The notes under the pieces were generated by a model that saw only the letters and a list, made by a program, of their open reading frames with translations, had not been told where the DNA came from and ran no database searches. A program made the position numbers and the translations under genes. Shown here one piece after another: positions 15,284 through 23,876 of a stretch of 64,000 nt of DNA (position 1 is its first letter; every line of letters starts with the position of its first letter). Source of the DNA: Pseudonocardia sp. 73-21 (GTDB lineage: Bacteria; Actinomycetota; Actinomycetes; Mycobacteriales; Pseudonocardiaceae). The DNA is taken from assembly GCF_001899645.1 (NCBI RefSeq), contig NZ_MKVV01000014.1, forward strand, positions 146,897 to 210,896, written 5' to 3'.

Positions 15284-17476
15284 ATGGAGCTGCCCCCCGG
15301 ACTGACCGTGACGCAGAAGGCCGCACTGTGCCTCGGATCGGACTTCTGGCACACCGCCCCGGTCCCCGGGCACGGCATCGAGGCGATCATGGTCTCGGAC
15401 GGCCCGCACGGCCTGCGCGCCCAGCCCGAGCAGGGCGACCACGTGGGGCTGTCCGGCAGCACCCCCGCCACCTGCTTCCCGACCGCGTCGGCGCTCGGCT
15501 CGTCGTGGGACGTGGGGCTGGCCCGGGAGATCGGCGCCGCGATCGGGGTGGAGGCGCGCGAGCAGGGCGTGGCCGTGGTGCTCGGGCCGGGCGTCAACAT
15601 CAAGCGCTCGCCGCTGTGCGGCCGCAACTTCGAGTACCTCTCCGAGGACCCCCTGCTCGCCGGGCACCTCGGGGCCGCGCTGGTGGAGGGCCTGCAGTCC
15701 CAGGGCGTCGGCGCGTCGGTGAAGCACTTCGCCGCCAACAACCAGGAGACCGACCGGCTGCGCGTGAGCGCCGACGTCGACGAGCGCACGCTGCGCGAGA
15801 TCTACCTGCCCGCGTTCGAGCACGTCGTCACGACGGCGGGGCCGTGGACGGTGATGTGCGCCTACAACAAGGTGAACGGCGAGTACGCCTCCCAGCACCA
15901 CTGGCTGCTCACCGACGTGCTGCGCGGCGAGTGGGGCTTCGACGGGCTCGTCGTCTCGGACTGGGGCGCCGTGCACGACCGCGTCGCCGCCCTGGTCGCG
16001 GGGCTGGACCTGGAGATGCCGCCCCACCTGGGCGTGAGCGACAAGGCCATCGTCGACGCCGTGGCCGACGGGTCCCTGGACGAGGCCGTGCTCGACACGA
16101 CGGTGGGCCGCGTGCTCGGCCTCGTTGAACGCGCCCGCTCCCGGCAGCCCGCCACGGTGGACGTCGCGACGACTGCCGGGGCCCACCACGCCCTCGCCCG
16201 CCGGGCCGCCGCCGACTGCACGGTGCTGCTGCGCAACGACGACGGCGTGCTGCCGCTGGTCGACCGGCCCGGGCTGCGGGTCCTCGTGGTCGGCGAGTTC
16301 GCCCGCACCCCGCGCTACCAGGGCGCCGGCAGCTCCCAGGTGAACCCGACGCGGGTCGACAACGCCCTCGACGCGCTGCGCGCCGCGCTGCCGTCGGCGG
16401 AGATCACCTTCGGCGGCGATGCGGCCGGCTCGGACGTGATCCTCGCCTTCCTCGGCCTGCCGCCGGAGGCCGAGTCGGAGGGATTCGACCGCACCCACAT
16501 CGACCTGCCCCCCGAGCAGCTCCGCCTGGTCGCCGACCTCGCCGAGTCCGGCGTGCCGATCGTCGCCGTCCTCGCCAACGGCGGGGTCGTGCGCACCAGC
16601 ACGTGGGAGCACCACGTCGCGGCCGTCGTCGAGTGCTGGCTGGGCGGCCAGGCCGCGGGCTCGGCCGTGGCCGACGTGCTGACCGGCGCCGTCGACCCCG
16701 GCGGCCGGCTCGCCGAGACGATCCCGCTGCACCTGCTGGACCACCCGTCGTCGCTCAACTTCCCGGGCGAGGAGGGCCACGTCCGCTACGGCGAGGGCGT
16801 GTTCGTCGGCTACCGCGGGTTCGACGCCACCGAGCGCGACGTCGCCTACCCGTTCGGCCACGGCCTGTCCTACACGACGTTCGCCCACCGCGACCTCACC
16901 GTCACGACCACGGGCACCCACGACGGCGGCGACCTGGCGCTGACCGTGGAGGTCACCGTCGGCAACACCGGCGCCCGCGCCGGGCGCGAGGTGGTGCAGC
17001 TCTACGTCGGCGACCCGGAGTCGACCGTGGCCCGGCCGCCGCGCGAGCTGAAGGGCTTCGCGAAGGTGACGCTGGCGCCCGGCGAGGAGCAGCGCGTCAC
17101 GTTCACCCTCGGTGCGCGCGACCTGTCGTACTGGTCGACGGAGTTCGGGCGCTGGGTGCTGGAGGGCGGCGAGTTCGGGATCGCGGTGGGCGCATCGTCG
17201 CGGGATCTGACGCAGCGCGCCACCGTCACCGTCGACGCCATCCCGCCGCACCGGCCGTTGACCGGGATGTCGACGCTGCAGGAGTGGTTGGCCGATCCGG
17301 AGGGCGCCGCGGCGCTCGTCGCGGCCGTCGGCACCGGCCCCGACGGCCGCCCGCTCGGCGTCCTCGGCAACGCGGAGATGCTCCCCGTGATCGGCAACTT
17401 CCCGCTCGCCGTCCTCGCCGCGTTCACCGGCCTCGGGATCGACGCCGACGCGCTCGCGAAGCTCGGGGTGGAGTAG
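15284..17476 (+). CDS. Glycoside hydrolase family 3 beta-glucosidase-type enzyme
   Basis: The 730-residue enzyme has the three GH3 parts: an N-terminal barrel with KHFAANNQETDRLR and the nucleophile Asp at about 226 in VVSDWGAVHD, a second sandwich domain (SEGFDRTHIDLPPEQLRLV), and a C-terminal fibronectin-III-like domain (GREVVQLYVGDPEST). A further tail of about 85 residues after it resembles a helical cap. No signal peptide is seen, so it probably hydrolyses imported oligosaccharides. CAGGAT lies 7 nt before the ATG at 15284, suggesting leaderless expression; an ATG at 15275 is an alternative. Nearby gntR suggests a sugar-use neighbourhood. Confidence 0.9.
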   Translation: MELPPGLTVTQKAALCLGSDFWHTAPVPGHGIEAIMVSDGPHGLRAQPEQGDHVGLSGSTPATCFPTASALGSSWDVGLAREIGAAIGVEAREQGVAVVLGPGVNIKRSPLCGRNFEYLSEDPLLAGHLGAALVEGLQSQGVGASVKHFAANNQETDRLRVSADVDERTLREIYLPAFEHVVTTAGPWTVMCAYNKVNGEYASQHHWLLTDVLRGEWGFDGLVVSDWGAVHDRVAALVAGLDLEMPPHLGVSDKAIVDAVADGSLDEAVLDTTVGRVLGLVERARSRQPATVDVATTAGAHHALARRAAADCTVLLRNDDGVLPLVDRPGLRVLVVGEFARTPRYQGAGSSQVNPTRVDNALDALRAALPSAEITFGGDAAGSDVILAFLGLPPEAESEGFDRTHIDLPPEQLRLVADLAESGVPIVAVLANGGVVRTSTWEHHVAAVVECWLGGQAAGSAVADVLTGAVDPGGRLAETIPLHLLDHPSSLNFPGEEGHVRYGEGVFVGYRGFDATERDVAYPFGHGLSYTTFAHRDLTVTTTGTHDGGDLALTVEVTVGNTGARAGREVVQLYVGDPESTVARPPRELKGFAKVTLAPGEEQRVTFTLGARDLSYWSTEFGRWVLEGGEFGIAVGASSRDLTQRATVTVDAIPPHRPLTGMSTLQEWLADPEGAAALVAAVGTGPDGRPLGVLGNAEMLPVIGNFPLAVLAAFTGLGIDADALAKLGVE

Positions 17477-17676
17477 CCCGAACGGACCTGGGTGGACGAA
17501 CGAACGGCGCACGGAAGCGTCCACGACGCCGACGACCGGCCCATCGGACGAGCCGAGCGGCAGATTGGACCGAACGGGTGACGACCGGCGAGCGGGCGAA
17601 CAGCATCTAGAGGGCCTTTTCCTCGAGGAGTAGTAATGCAGCTCCACTCCGTCATGCATTGGAGGGTCGTTCGATC

Positions 17677-19035
17677 GTGGAACCCGCCCACCCGTACCGG
17701 TCCCGCCGTGGACCGGTCCACCCGGTCTCCGTCGCCGAGCTCGTGTCGCTGCACACCGGGCCGCCGGGGACCCCGGAGCGGGTGTCGGCGACGGGCGCTC
17801 CGCTCTCTGTGGGCGCGCTGCTGCGCCGCGAGGGCCGCGCACCCCACGCGTTCGACCGCCCGACGGTGCCCCGCGGCCACTCCCGGCCACCGGAGGAGCC
17901 GCCCGCCGCGCCGCCCGCCCAGGGCTCCCGAAGGGCGTCGGCGGCCACCGGGGCGCTGCTGATGGTGGGTGCCGTCCTCGGCACCGCCGTGGTTGAGCAG
18001 TCGGTCGTGTCCCTGCCGGAGGCCTCACCGGAGCTCGGCGAGCCGGCGGGCGACGCTCCCGCGCCGGCGCCCGCCCGCCCGGCGCCGTCCGCGGGCCGGA
18101 CGGTGCCTGTGTCCTTCGCCGGCCCGCTGACCAGCGAGGTCCCGGTCACGACGTTCGACCTGCCGGTCGCCTCCGGCGCGTCGATCGGACGCGGGGCGCT
18201 CGGCGGTGCGCCGACCGGGACGCCGACCGGGACGCCGACCGGCCCGACCGCCCCCGGTGCGGCCGGGGCCCCACCGGTCGTCACCCCACCCGTCGCCACC
18301 CAGCCCGACGTCGTCATCCCGCAGCCGCGTCCACCCGTCGAGACCCCGCCGGCCGGCGCGGGGCCGGTCGTCATCGGCCCGGTCGCGATCGGCCCGGTCG
18401 GCCCGGCGCCGGCCGGAACCCCGCCTCCGCCGCTGGTGACCGTGACCCCTCCCGGGGTGGGGAGGCCGGTCGTCGAGCTCCCGCCGGTGACGGCGCCGAC
18501 GGTGCTCGGCCCGGTCACGACCCCCGGCGTGTCGGCCTCCCCCGTGGCGGTCACCCCGCCGGCCGTGGCCGTGTCCACATCGGACGGTCTGGCTGTGACG
18601 ACCACGCCCGCCGAGGTGGTGACGCCGGACGTCGGGGTCGGGCCCGTGGCGGCCGGCCCCGTCGCGCTGTCCCCGACCACGGTGGGCCTGCCGGACGTGG
18701 CCGTCTCGCCCGCGAAGGTCGACCTCGCACCCGGCGGTGCGGGCGTCACCCTGCCGTCGGTGGCCGTGTCGCCGACGGCCCTCACCACGCCGGACCTGAA
18801 GGTCGGCGCGGCCGAGGTGCCCCTCCCCGACGTCACGCTCCCGGCCGTGAGGGTGCCGGCGGTCTCGCTGCCGGTGCCGGAGCCGGTGGCGAAGGCCGTC
18901 GAGCCGGTGGCGGAGACCGTCACCCAGGTCGCCGAGCCCGTGGTCGCGGCCGTCGAGCCGGTGGCGAAGGCCGCGGCCGAGCCGGTCACCGCCGTGACCG
19001 GTGCGGTCGGCGGCCTCCTCGGCGGGAAGAAGTAG
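17677..19035 (+). CDS. Pro/Val/Thr-rich low-complexity membrane-anchored protein
   Basis: The 452-residue product has a basic cytoplasmic N-terminus (HPYRSRRGPVHPVSVAELVS, a motif I associate with Pseudonocardiaceae proteins of unknown role), one membrane helix near residues 90-110, and then about 340 residues of low-complexity sequence. That region is rich in Pro, Val, Thr and Ala, with short repeats such as GTPTGTPTGTPTGPT and GPVAIGPVGP, and ends in EPVAK/EPVAE repeats and GGLLGGKK. It looks like an extended wall-spanning stalk. GTG at 17677 has GGAGGG about 10 nt upstream. No domain suggests catalysis. Confidence 0.7.
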   Translation: MEPAHPYRSRRGPVHPVSVAELVSLHTGPPGTPERVSATGAPLSVGALLRREGRAPHAFDRPTVPRGHSRPPEEPPAAPPAQGSRRASAATGALLMVGAVLGTAVVEQSVVSLPEASPELGEPAGDAPAPAPARPAPSAGRTVPVSFAGPLTSEVPVTTFDLPVASGASIGRGALGGAPTGTPTGTPTGPTAPGAAGAPPVVTPPVATQPDVVIPQPRPPVETPPAGAGPVVIGPVAIGPVGPAPAGTPPPPLVTVTPPGVGRPVVELPPVTAPTVLGPVTTPGVSASPVAVTPPAVAVSTSDGLAVTTTPAEVVTPDVGVGPVAAGPVALSPTTVGLPDVAVSPAKVDLAPGGAGVTLPSVAVSPTALTTPDLKVGAAEVPLPDVTLPAVRVPAVSLPVPEPVAKAVEPVAETVTQVAEPVVAAVEPVAKAAAEPVTAVTGAVGGLLGGKK

Positions 19036-19038
19036 CGC

Positions 19039-19206
19039 CTATGTCGACACGCACACGCACCCGCGGTTCATGCCCCGCGAGGTGGTGATCGCACAGAAGC
19101 GCAGGCCGATGGGATCGTGGTCCTCGAGCGGGTGCGGGCAGGCGTCGCAGGTGGGAACGGGGAGGGCGGGAACATCGGGAAGGTCGGTGTCCGGGCTGGT
19201 GGTCAT
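19039..19206 (-). CDS. RGCVC-family mini-protein (55 aa, four or more Cys)
   Basis: Read from the reverse strand, the product contains TCDACPHPLEDHDPIGLRFC, then AITTSRGMNRGCVCVST at the C-terminus. The CxxC, C and RGCVC signature matches a short actinobacterial family named after the terminal motif. The Cys/His pattern suggests a small zinc-binding fold. Its ATG overlaps the stop of the desaturase gene (ATGA), so it is co-translated with it. Function is unknown. The 3' end lies 3 nt from the convergent membrane protein gene. Confidence 0.75.
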   Translation of the reverse strand: MTTSPDTDLPDVPALPVPTCDACPHPLEDHDPIGLRFCAITTSRGMNRGCVCVST

Positions 19207-20288
19207 GCGTCGTCTCGTTCCGTCGTGGAGGCGCGCAGGGGTGCCCCGATGGTGTGCAGGTGGCGCAGGACGTCGGCGTAGGAGCGCACCAGCGAGCAGT
19301 GCGTGTAGCCGATCCCGCGCTCGACGCAGAACGCCTCGATGAGTGGCTGCGCGCGGCGCAGGTTGGGCCGCGGCATCGTCGGGAAGAGGTGGTGCTCGAT
19401 CTGGTAGTTCAGCCCGCCGAGAGCGGCGCCGGTCCAGCGTCCGCCCACGTCACGGGAGGTCAGGATCTGCCGGTACATGAAGCTGGTGGTGTCGCCGGCC
19501 GACATCGTCTCCATGCCCTTGTGGTTCGGGGCGAACGAGCACCCCATGTAGAGCCCCCACAGGCACTGGTGCACCGCGACGAACGCGAGGGCCAGCGGCC
19601 ACGGCAGCACCACGAACACCGCCGCGAGGTAGACCACCACGTGGGCGACCACGAGCACCCGCTCGAGCGTGCGCCGCCTCAGATCGCCCCGGAACGCGGC
19701 GTCGAGGCTCGCCCAGTGCAGCGCGAACCCCTCCAGCAGCAGGAGCGGGAAGAACAGGTACGCCTGGTGCCCGGCCGTCCAGTGCCGCAGCCCCCGCCGG
19801 CCCCGGCTCTGGTTCTCGGTGAAGGCCAGGATCGGGATGTCGAGGTCGGGGTCGGAGTCCTCGTTGTTGGGGTGGGCGTGGTGGCGGTTGTGCTTGGCCA
19901 CCCACCAGCCGAAGCTCAGCCCGACGAGCGCGGCGTTGAGGTGCCCGACCGTGTCATTGGCCCGCTTGCCGCGGAAGATCTGCTTGTGGCCGGCGTCGTG
20001 GCCCAGGTAGGACAGCTGCGTGTAGACCACCGCGAGCGCGACGGCCACACCGAGCTGCCACCAGCTGTCGCCCAGCGCCGCGAACAGCACCCAGAGGCCT
20101 GCGAACGCGGCGAGCGTGGCGGCGAGAGAGAGCGCGTAGTAGCCGTAGCGGCGGTCCAGCAACCCGACGGCGCGGATCGTGCGGGACAGTTCGCCGTACT
20201 CGACCTGACCCCGATCGGAGGTGATCGTGGCAGTGGTACTGGCCTGGGTACTGGCCTGGGTACTGGCCTGGGTAGTGGCCTGGGTCAT
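19203..20288 (-). CDS. Membrane fatty acid desaturase (acyl-CoA/lipid type)
   Basis: The 361-residue integral membrane enzyme has the three His boxes that bind the di-iron centre: HDAGH (97-101), HNRHH (133-137) and QIEHH (296-300), with four to six hydrophobic helices. The QxxHH third box and LGHDAGH resemble linoleoyl-CoA/delta-type desaturases such as mycobacterial DesA3; regiospecificity cannot be read. ATG at 20288 has GGAAGG 8 nt upstream. Codons 2-17 are four copies of a 12-nt repeat encoding TQAS/TQAT. The RGCVC gene is coupled downstream. Confidence 0.9.
   Translation of the reverse strand: MTQATTQASTQASTQASTTATITSDRGQVEYGELSRTIRAVGLLDRRYGYYALSLAATLAAFAGLWVLFAALGDSWWQLGVAVALAVVYTQLSYLGHDAGHKQIFRGKRANDTVGHLNAALVGLSFGWWVAKHNRHHAHPNNEDSDPDLDIPILAFTENQSRGRRGLRHWTAGHQAYLFFPLLLLEGFALHWASLDAAFRGDLRRRTLERVLVVAHVVVYLAAVFVVLPWPLALAFVAVHQCLWGLYMGCSFAPNHKGMETMSAGDTTSFMYRQILTSRDVGGRWTGAALGGLNYQIEHHLFPTMPRPNLRRAQPLIEAFCVERGIGYTHCSLVRSYADVLRHLHTIGAPLRASTTERDDA
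20238..20285 (-). repeat. Four tandem 12-nt repeats in the desaturase N-terminus
   Basis: On the coding strand the unit ACCCAGGCCAST recurs four times without interruption directly after the start codon, encoding TQAT-TQAS-TQAS-TQAS. The unit is a multiple of three, so copy-number change would lengthen or shorten the N-terminal tail without a frameshift. Confidence 0.9.
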
Positions 20289-20396
20289 CCAAGACCTTCC
20301 GCGTAGCGCCGAATGGCGCACCGGGGTCTCGGGCGAAGCCACGTCGCGAGGCACGCGACCATGGCCCACACTACCGGGTGACCGCTGGGAGGGCGC

Positions 20397-20759
20397 GTGG
20401 ACGCGGAACGTCTGAGGGAGGAACACGAGTCGACGGCCGGGCGGATCGCCTCGCTGGCCCGGCAGGTCGACGCGCTCGCCGAGCAGCAGGCGCTGACCAC
20501 GCACGACGACGAGCACGATCCCGAGGGTGTGACGATCGGCTTCGAACGCGCCCAGCTGCAGGGGCTGCTGGCCGGCGCCCGCCGCGACCTCGACGCCCTG
20601 GATCGGGCGTCGAGGCGCCTGGCCGAAGGCACCTACGGCCGGTGCGTCTTCTGCGGCGAGGCCATCCCCGACGCCCGGCTGGAGGCTCTGCCCGCCGTCG
20701 AGACCTGCCTGGCCTGCTCGGGGCGGCGCGTCGACCCGAGGAGAGTCAGCCCAGCGTGA
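20397..20759 (+). CDS. DksA/TraR-type zinc-finger protein
   Basis: The 120-residue protein has an N-terminal coiled coil (about residues 1-75) and a C-terminal four-Cys zinc finger: CVFCGEAIPDARLEALP followed by CLACSG. DksA/TraR proteins bind the RNA polymerase secondary channel; actinobacterial members of this size are mostly uncharacterised. GTG at 20397 follows GGGAGGG closely. The 3' end overlaps the convergent aldehyde dehydrogenase gene by 14 nt. Confidence 0.85.
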   Translation: MDAERLREEHESTAGRIASLARQVDALAEQQALTTHDDEHDPEGVTIGFERAQLQGLLAGARRDLDALDRASRRLAEGTYGRCVFCGEAIPDARLEALPAVETCLACSGRRVDPRRVSPA

Positions 20760-22221
20760 ACGGGTCGCGGGTGCCGCCCGTCAGCTCCACCCACACCGAC
20801 TTGTTCTCCAGGTACTCGTCGAGCGCGCCCACGCCGTTCTCGCGGCCCAGCCCGGACAGCCCGAACCCGCCGAAGGGCACGCTGGGGCTCACCACCCGGT
20901 AGGCGTTGATCCACACCGTGCCCGCGCGCAGCTTCGCGGCGACCCGGTGGGCGCGGTGCACGTCCTTCGTCCAGACGGCTCCGGCCAGGCCGTACGGGGT
21001 GTCGTTGGCGAGCTTGAGCGCGTCCTCCTCATCGGTGAACGTGTAGGCCGAGAGCACCGGCCCGAACACCTCCTCGCGCACGATCGTCGACTCCGCGGTG
21101 ACGCCGGTGAGTACCGTGGGCTTGACGAACAGCCCGCCGAGCCCCTCGTCGGCCGCGCCGCCGTAGGCCACCGTGGCGCCCTCGGACTCGGCCGTCTTCA
21201 GGTAGCCCAGCACCTTCTCGTACTGCGGCCGGTTGGCGACCGGACCCATCTCGGTCTCGGGGTCGTTGGGGTCGCCGAGCCGGATCTGCGCCGCCCGCGC
21301 CGCCACCAGCCGCACGAGCTCGTCGTGGACGTCGGCGTGCACGATCAGCCGGGAGCCCGCCATGCAGGTCTGCCCGGTGGCCGCGAACACGCCCGCGACC
21401 AGGCCGTTCGCGGCGGCCTGCAGGTCGGCGTCGGGGAAGACGATCTGAGGGCTCTTGCCGCCGAGCTCCAGGGTGACCTTGTTCAGATTCTCCGCCGCCG
21501 CGTGGGCGACCGCGCGGCCGGTGGCCGTCGAGCCGGTGAACGCGATCTTGTCGACGCCCGGGTGGCCCGCCAGCGCCGCGCCCGTCTCGCGGGAGAGACC
21601 GCTCACGACGTTGACGACGCCGGGCGGGAAGCCGGCCTGCGCGAACAGCTCCGCGAACCCCAGCGTGGAGGCCGGCGAGTGCTCCGACGGCTTGACGACG
21701 AACGTGCATCCCGCGGCCAGGCCGGGGGCGAGCTTCCAGGTGAGCAGCAGCAGCGGCGAGTTCCACGGCGTGATCGCACCGACCACGCCGACCGGCTCGC
21801 GGCGGGTGTAGACGAGGTAGTTCGGGTTGGGCGTCGGGATCTGGCGGCCCTCGATGGTGGCCGCGAGCCCCGCGTAGTACTGGTACCAGCCGCCCAGGCC
21901 CGTGAGCTGGCCGATCATCTCGCGGTAGAGCTTGCCCGAGTCGTTGACCTCCAGGCGCGCGAGCCGCTCGGCGTTCTCGGTGATGAGGTCGGCCAGCCGG
22001 CGCAGCAGGGCCGCGCGGGCGAACCCGGTGAGCTGCCCCCACTCCCCGTCCAGCGCCGCGCGGGCGGCGGTGACGGCGGCGTCCACGTCCGCCGGACCGC
22101 CGTCGGGCACCGTGGCCCAGGCCTCGCCCGTGTAGGGGTTCTGCGACTCGAACGTCGCACCCGACGCCGCGTCCACCGGCTCCCCGCCGATCAGCATCCG
22201 GAACCGCTCCAGCTCAGCCAT
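20746..22221 (-). CDS. NAD(P)-dependent aldehyde dehydrogenase
   Basis: The 491-residue enzyme has all hallmarks of the ALDH superfamily: TPWNSPLLLLTWKLAPGLAA for the Rossmann region, FTGSTATGR, the general base Glu in LELGGKSP, and the catalytic Cys in GQTCMAGSR, with a final PFGGFGLSGLGRENG. It oxidises an aldehyde to a carboxylate in the cytoplasm. GAGGAGGA gives a strong Shine-Dalgarno before the ATG. It is monocistronic and diverges from ltrA; the substrate is undetermined. Confidence 0.93.
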   Translation of the reverse strand: MAELERFRMLIGGEPVDAASGATFESQNPYTGEAWATVPDGGPADVDAAVTAARAALDGEWGQLTGFARAALLRRLADLITENAERLARLEVNDSGKLYREMIGQLTGLGGWYQYYAGLAATIEGRQIPTPNPNYLVYTRREPVGVVGAITPWNSPLLLLTWKLAPGLAAGCTFVVKPSEHSPASTLGFAELFAQAGFPPGVVNVVSGLSRETGAALAGHPGVDKIAFTGSTATGRAVAHAAAENLNKVTLELGGKSPQIVFPDADLQAAANGLVAGVFAATGQTCMAGSRLIVHADVHDELVRLVAARAAQIRLGDPNDPETEMGPVANRPQYEKVLGYLKTAESEGATVAYGGAADEGLGGLFVKPTVLTGVTAESTIVREEVFGPVLSAYTFTDEEDALKLANDTPYGLAGAVWTKDVHRAHRVAAKLRAGTVWINAYRVVSPSVPFGGFGLSGLGRENGVGALDEYLENKSVWVELTGGTRDPFTLG

Positions 22222-22264
22222 GTGAAGTCCTCCTCGACCACGTGCCGTAGCCCACACTGTCGTC

Positions 22265-23089
22265 ATGCGACTGCGCATGGGCAAGGTGCAGGCTCCGGGC
22301 GACGAGCCCGTGACGATGCTGGAGCTGTTCTTCGACCTGGTCTTCGTCTTCGTGATCACGCAGATCACCACCCTGATCACCGCCTCCGACGGCTGGACGG
22401 GCTACGGGCACGCGGCCCTGGTCCTGCTGGTCACGTGGTGGATGTACGACGGGTTCGCGTGGCTGGCCAACAACGTCTTGCCCACCGCCACCCGCCTGCC
22501 GATGCTGCTGGCGATGACGTGCTTCCTCGCGATGGCCGCGGTGGTGCCCGACGTGTTCGACACCGGGGCGTGGATCTTCGGCGTCAGCGTGCAGGGATCG
22601 CTGGGCCGCCCCCTGGTGCTCGGCGCGTTCGTGCTGGCGATGGTGCTGATCAGCGCGCTGTGGTGGGTCTACTTCGGCACGGGTGACGACGAGCGCGGGC
22701 TGCACGCCGTGGAGGCCGCGCCCGCCGACCGGCGGGCCGGGCTGTGCCTGCGCGCGTTCGGCCACGACCACCTGCTGCACATCACCGGGCTCGTGCTGGT
22801 GGCGGCCGGGCTGCACGAGATCGTCCACGATCCGGCCCACCACCCCTCGTGGGCGTTCGCGATCACCTGTTCCGGCGGCGTCGCGGCGTTCCTGCTCGGC
22901 CAGGCCGGGTTCCGCCGGACGCTCGGCACCGGGCCGGTCGGTGTGCTCCTCACCGGTGCCCTGCTCGCAGTGGCCCTCGCTCCACTGGGCGTGCTGGTCG
23001 CCGGGTTCGCGCAGCTGGTGGGGCTGGCCGTGGTGGCGGCCGGGGCGGCGGCGCTGATGGTCCGGCAGCACTCCCCCGTCGCGGCCTGA
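22265..23089 (+). CDS. Low temperature requirement A (LtrA)-like membrane protein, short form
   Basis: The family start motif MLELFFDLVFVFVITQ is present, followed by about seven to eight membrane helices. Typical LtrA proteins are nearly 400 residues, while this one has 274, with the central helices apparently missing. The function of the family is unclear despite the name. The promoter may be leaderless (CACACT at 22253-22258, six nt before ATG). Its TGA overlaps the ATG of the IclR gene (TGATG). Confidence 0.82.
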   Translation: MRLRMGKVQAPGDEPVTMLELFFDLVFVFVITQITTLITASDGWTGYGHAALVLLVTWWMYDGFAWLANNVLPTATRLPMLLAMTCFLAMAAVVPDVFDTGAWIFGVSVQGSLGRPLVLGAFVLAMVLISALWWVYFGTGDDERGLHAVEAAPADRRAGLCLRAFGHDHLLHITGLVLVAAGLHEIVHDPAHHPSWAFAITCSGGVAAFLLGQAGFRRTLGTGPVGVLLTGALLAVALAPLGVLVAGFAQLVGLAVVAAGAAALMVRQHSPVAA

Positions 23090-23832
23090 TGGCGCGCTCC
23101 CCCTCCGGCGAGTCCGTGCTCGAGCGCGCGGTGCGGATCTTCGAGGCCTTCACGCCCGGGGAGACGGCGCTGCGCGTCGCGGACATCGCGCGGCGCGCCG
23201 GGCTGCCGCCGGCCACGGCATCACGCATGGTGGCGGAGCTGGTGGAGCACGGCCTGCTCGCCCGCGACGACGACCGGCGCGTCCGGGTCGGGGTGCGGAT
23301 GTGGGAGCTGGCGCTACGTGCGTCACCCACGCTGAGCCTGCGCGACGCGGCCATGCCGTTCCTGGAGGACCTGCACGCCGTGGTCGGCCACCACGTGCAG
23401 CTCGGTGTCCTCGACGGCGACGAGGTGCTCTTCGTCGAGCGGCTCTCCGCCCCCGGCGCCGTCATCAACTACACGCGCATCGCCGGGCGGCTGCCGCTGC
23501 ACGCGTCGTCGTCGGGACTGGTGCTGCTGGCCCACGGGCCCCGTGAGCTGCAGGAGAAGGTGCTGGCCGGGCCGCTGCCCGGCTACACCGCATACACGAT
23601 CACGACCCCGGCGCGGCTGCGCGCGACACTCGCCGGCGTGCGGCGCGACGGCCACGCGTTCTGCCCCGGCCACATCCATCCCGACGCGCTGGGCGTCGCG
23701 GTTCCGGTGCGCGCGGGCGGCCGGGTGGTGGCCGCGGTGGCGGCGATCGTCCCCAACGACGCGGACGGCCGCGCGGTCGTCCCGGTGCTGGGGGCGACGG
23801 CCCGTGGGATCGGGCGGACGCTCATTCAATGA
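23089..23832 (+). CDS. IclR-family transcriptional regulator
   Basis: The 247-residue regulator has an N-terminal winged helix (ALRVADIARRAGLPPATASR) and the C-terminal IclR ligand domain (GRLPLHASSSGLVLLAHGP, then LGVAVPVRAGGRVVAAVAAI). Members commonly control catabolism of aromatic compounds. It lies just upstream of, and in line with, the reductase and P450 genes (44-nt gap), so it is the likely regulator of that pair. It is coupled to ltrA by TGATG, which may be incidental. Confidence 0.9.
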   Translation: MARSPSGESVLERAVRIFEAFTPGETALRVADIARRAGLPPATASRMVAELVEHGLLARDDDRRVRVGVRMWELALRASPTLSLRDAAMPFLEDLHAVVGHHVQLGVLDGDEVLFVERLSAPGAVINYTRIAGRLPLHASSSGLVLLAHGPRELQEKVLAGPLPGYTAYTITTPARLRATLAGVRRDGHAFCPGHIHPDALGVAVPVRAGGRVVAAVAAIVPNDADGRAVVPVLGATARGIGRTLIQ

Positions 23833-23876
23833 GATGTGTGTCGCGGCGGACGGCCCCGCCACGGCATCGTCGGCGC

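Noticed and set aside
12505-15789. 1,094-codon reverse frame over gntP, gntK and gntR
   Set aside because: Runs across three genes in the wrong frame and has no family motif.
15170-18028. 952-codon reverse frame opposite the GH3 gene
   Set aside because: Typical GC-driven shadow of the GH3 enzyme.
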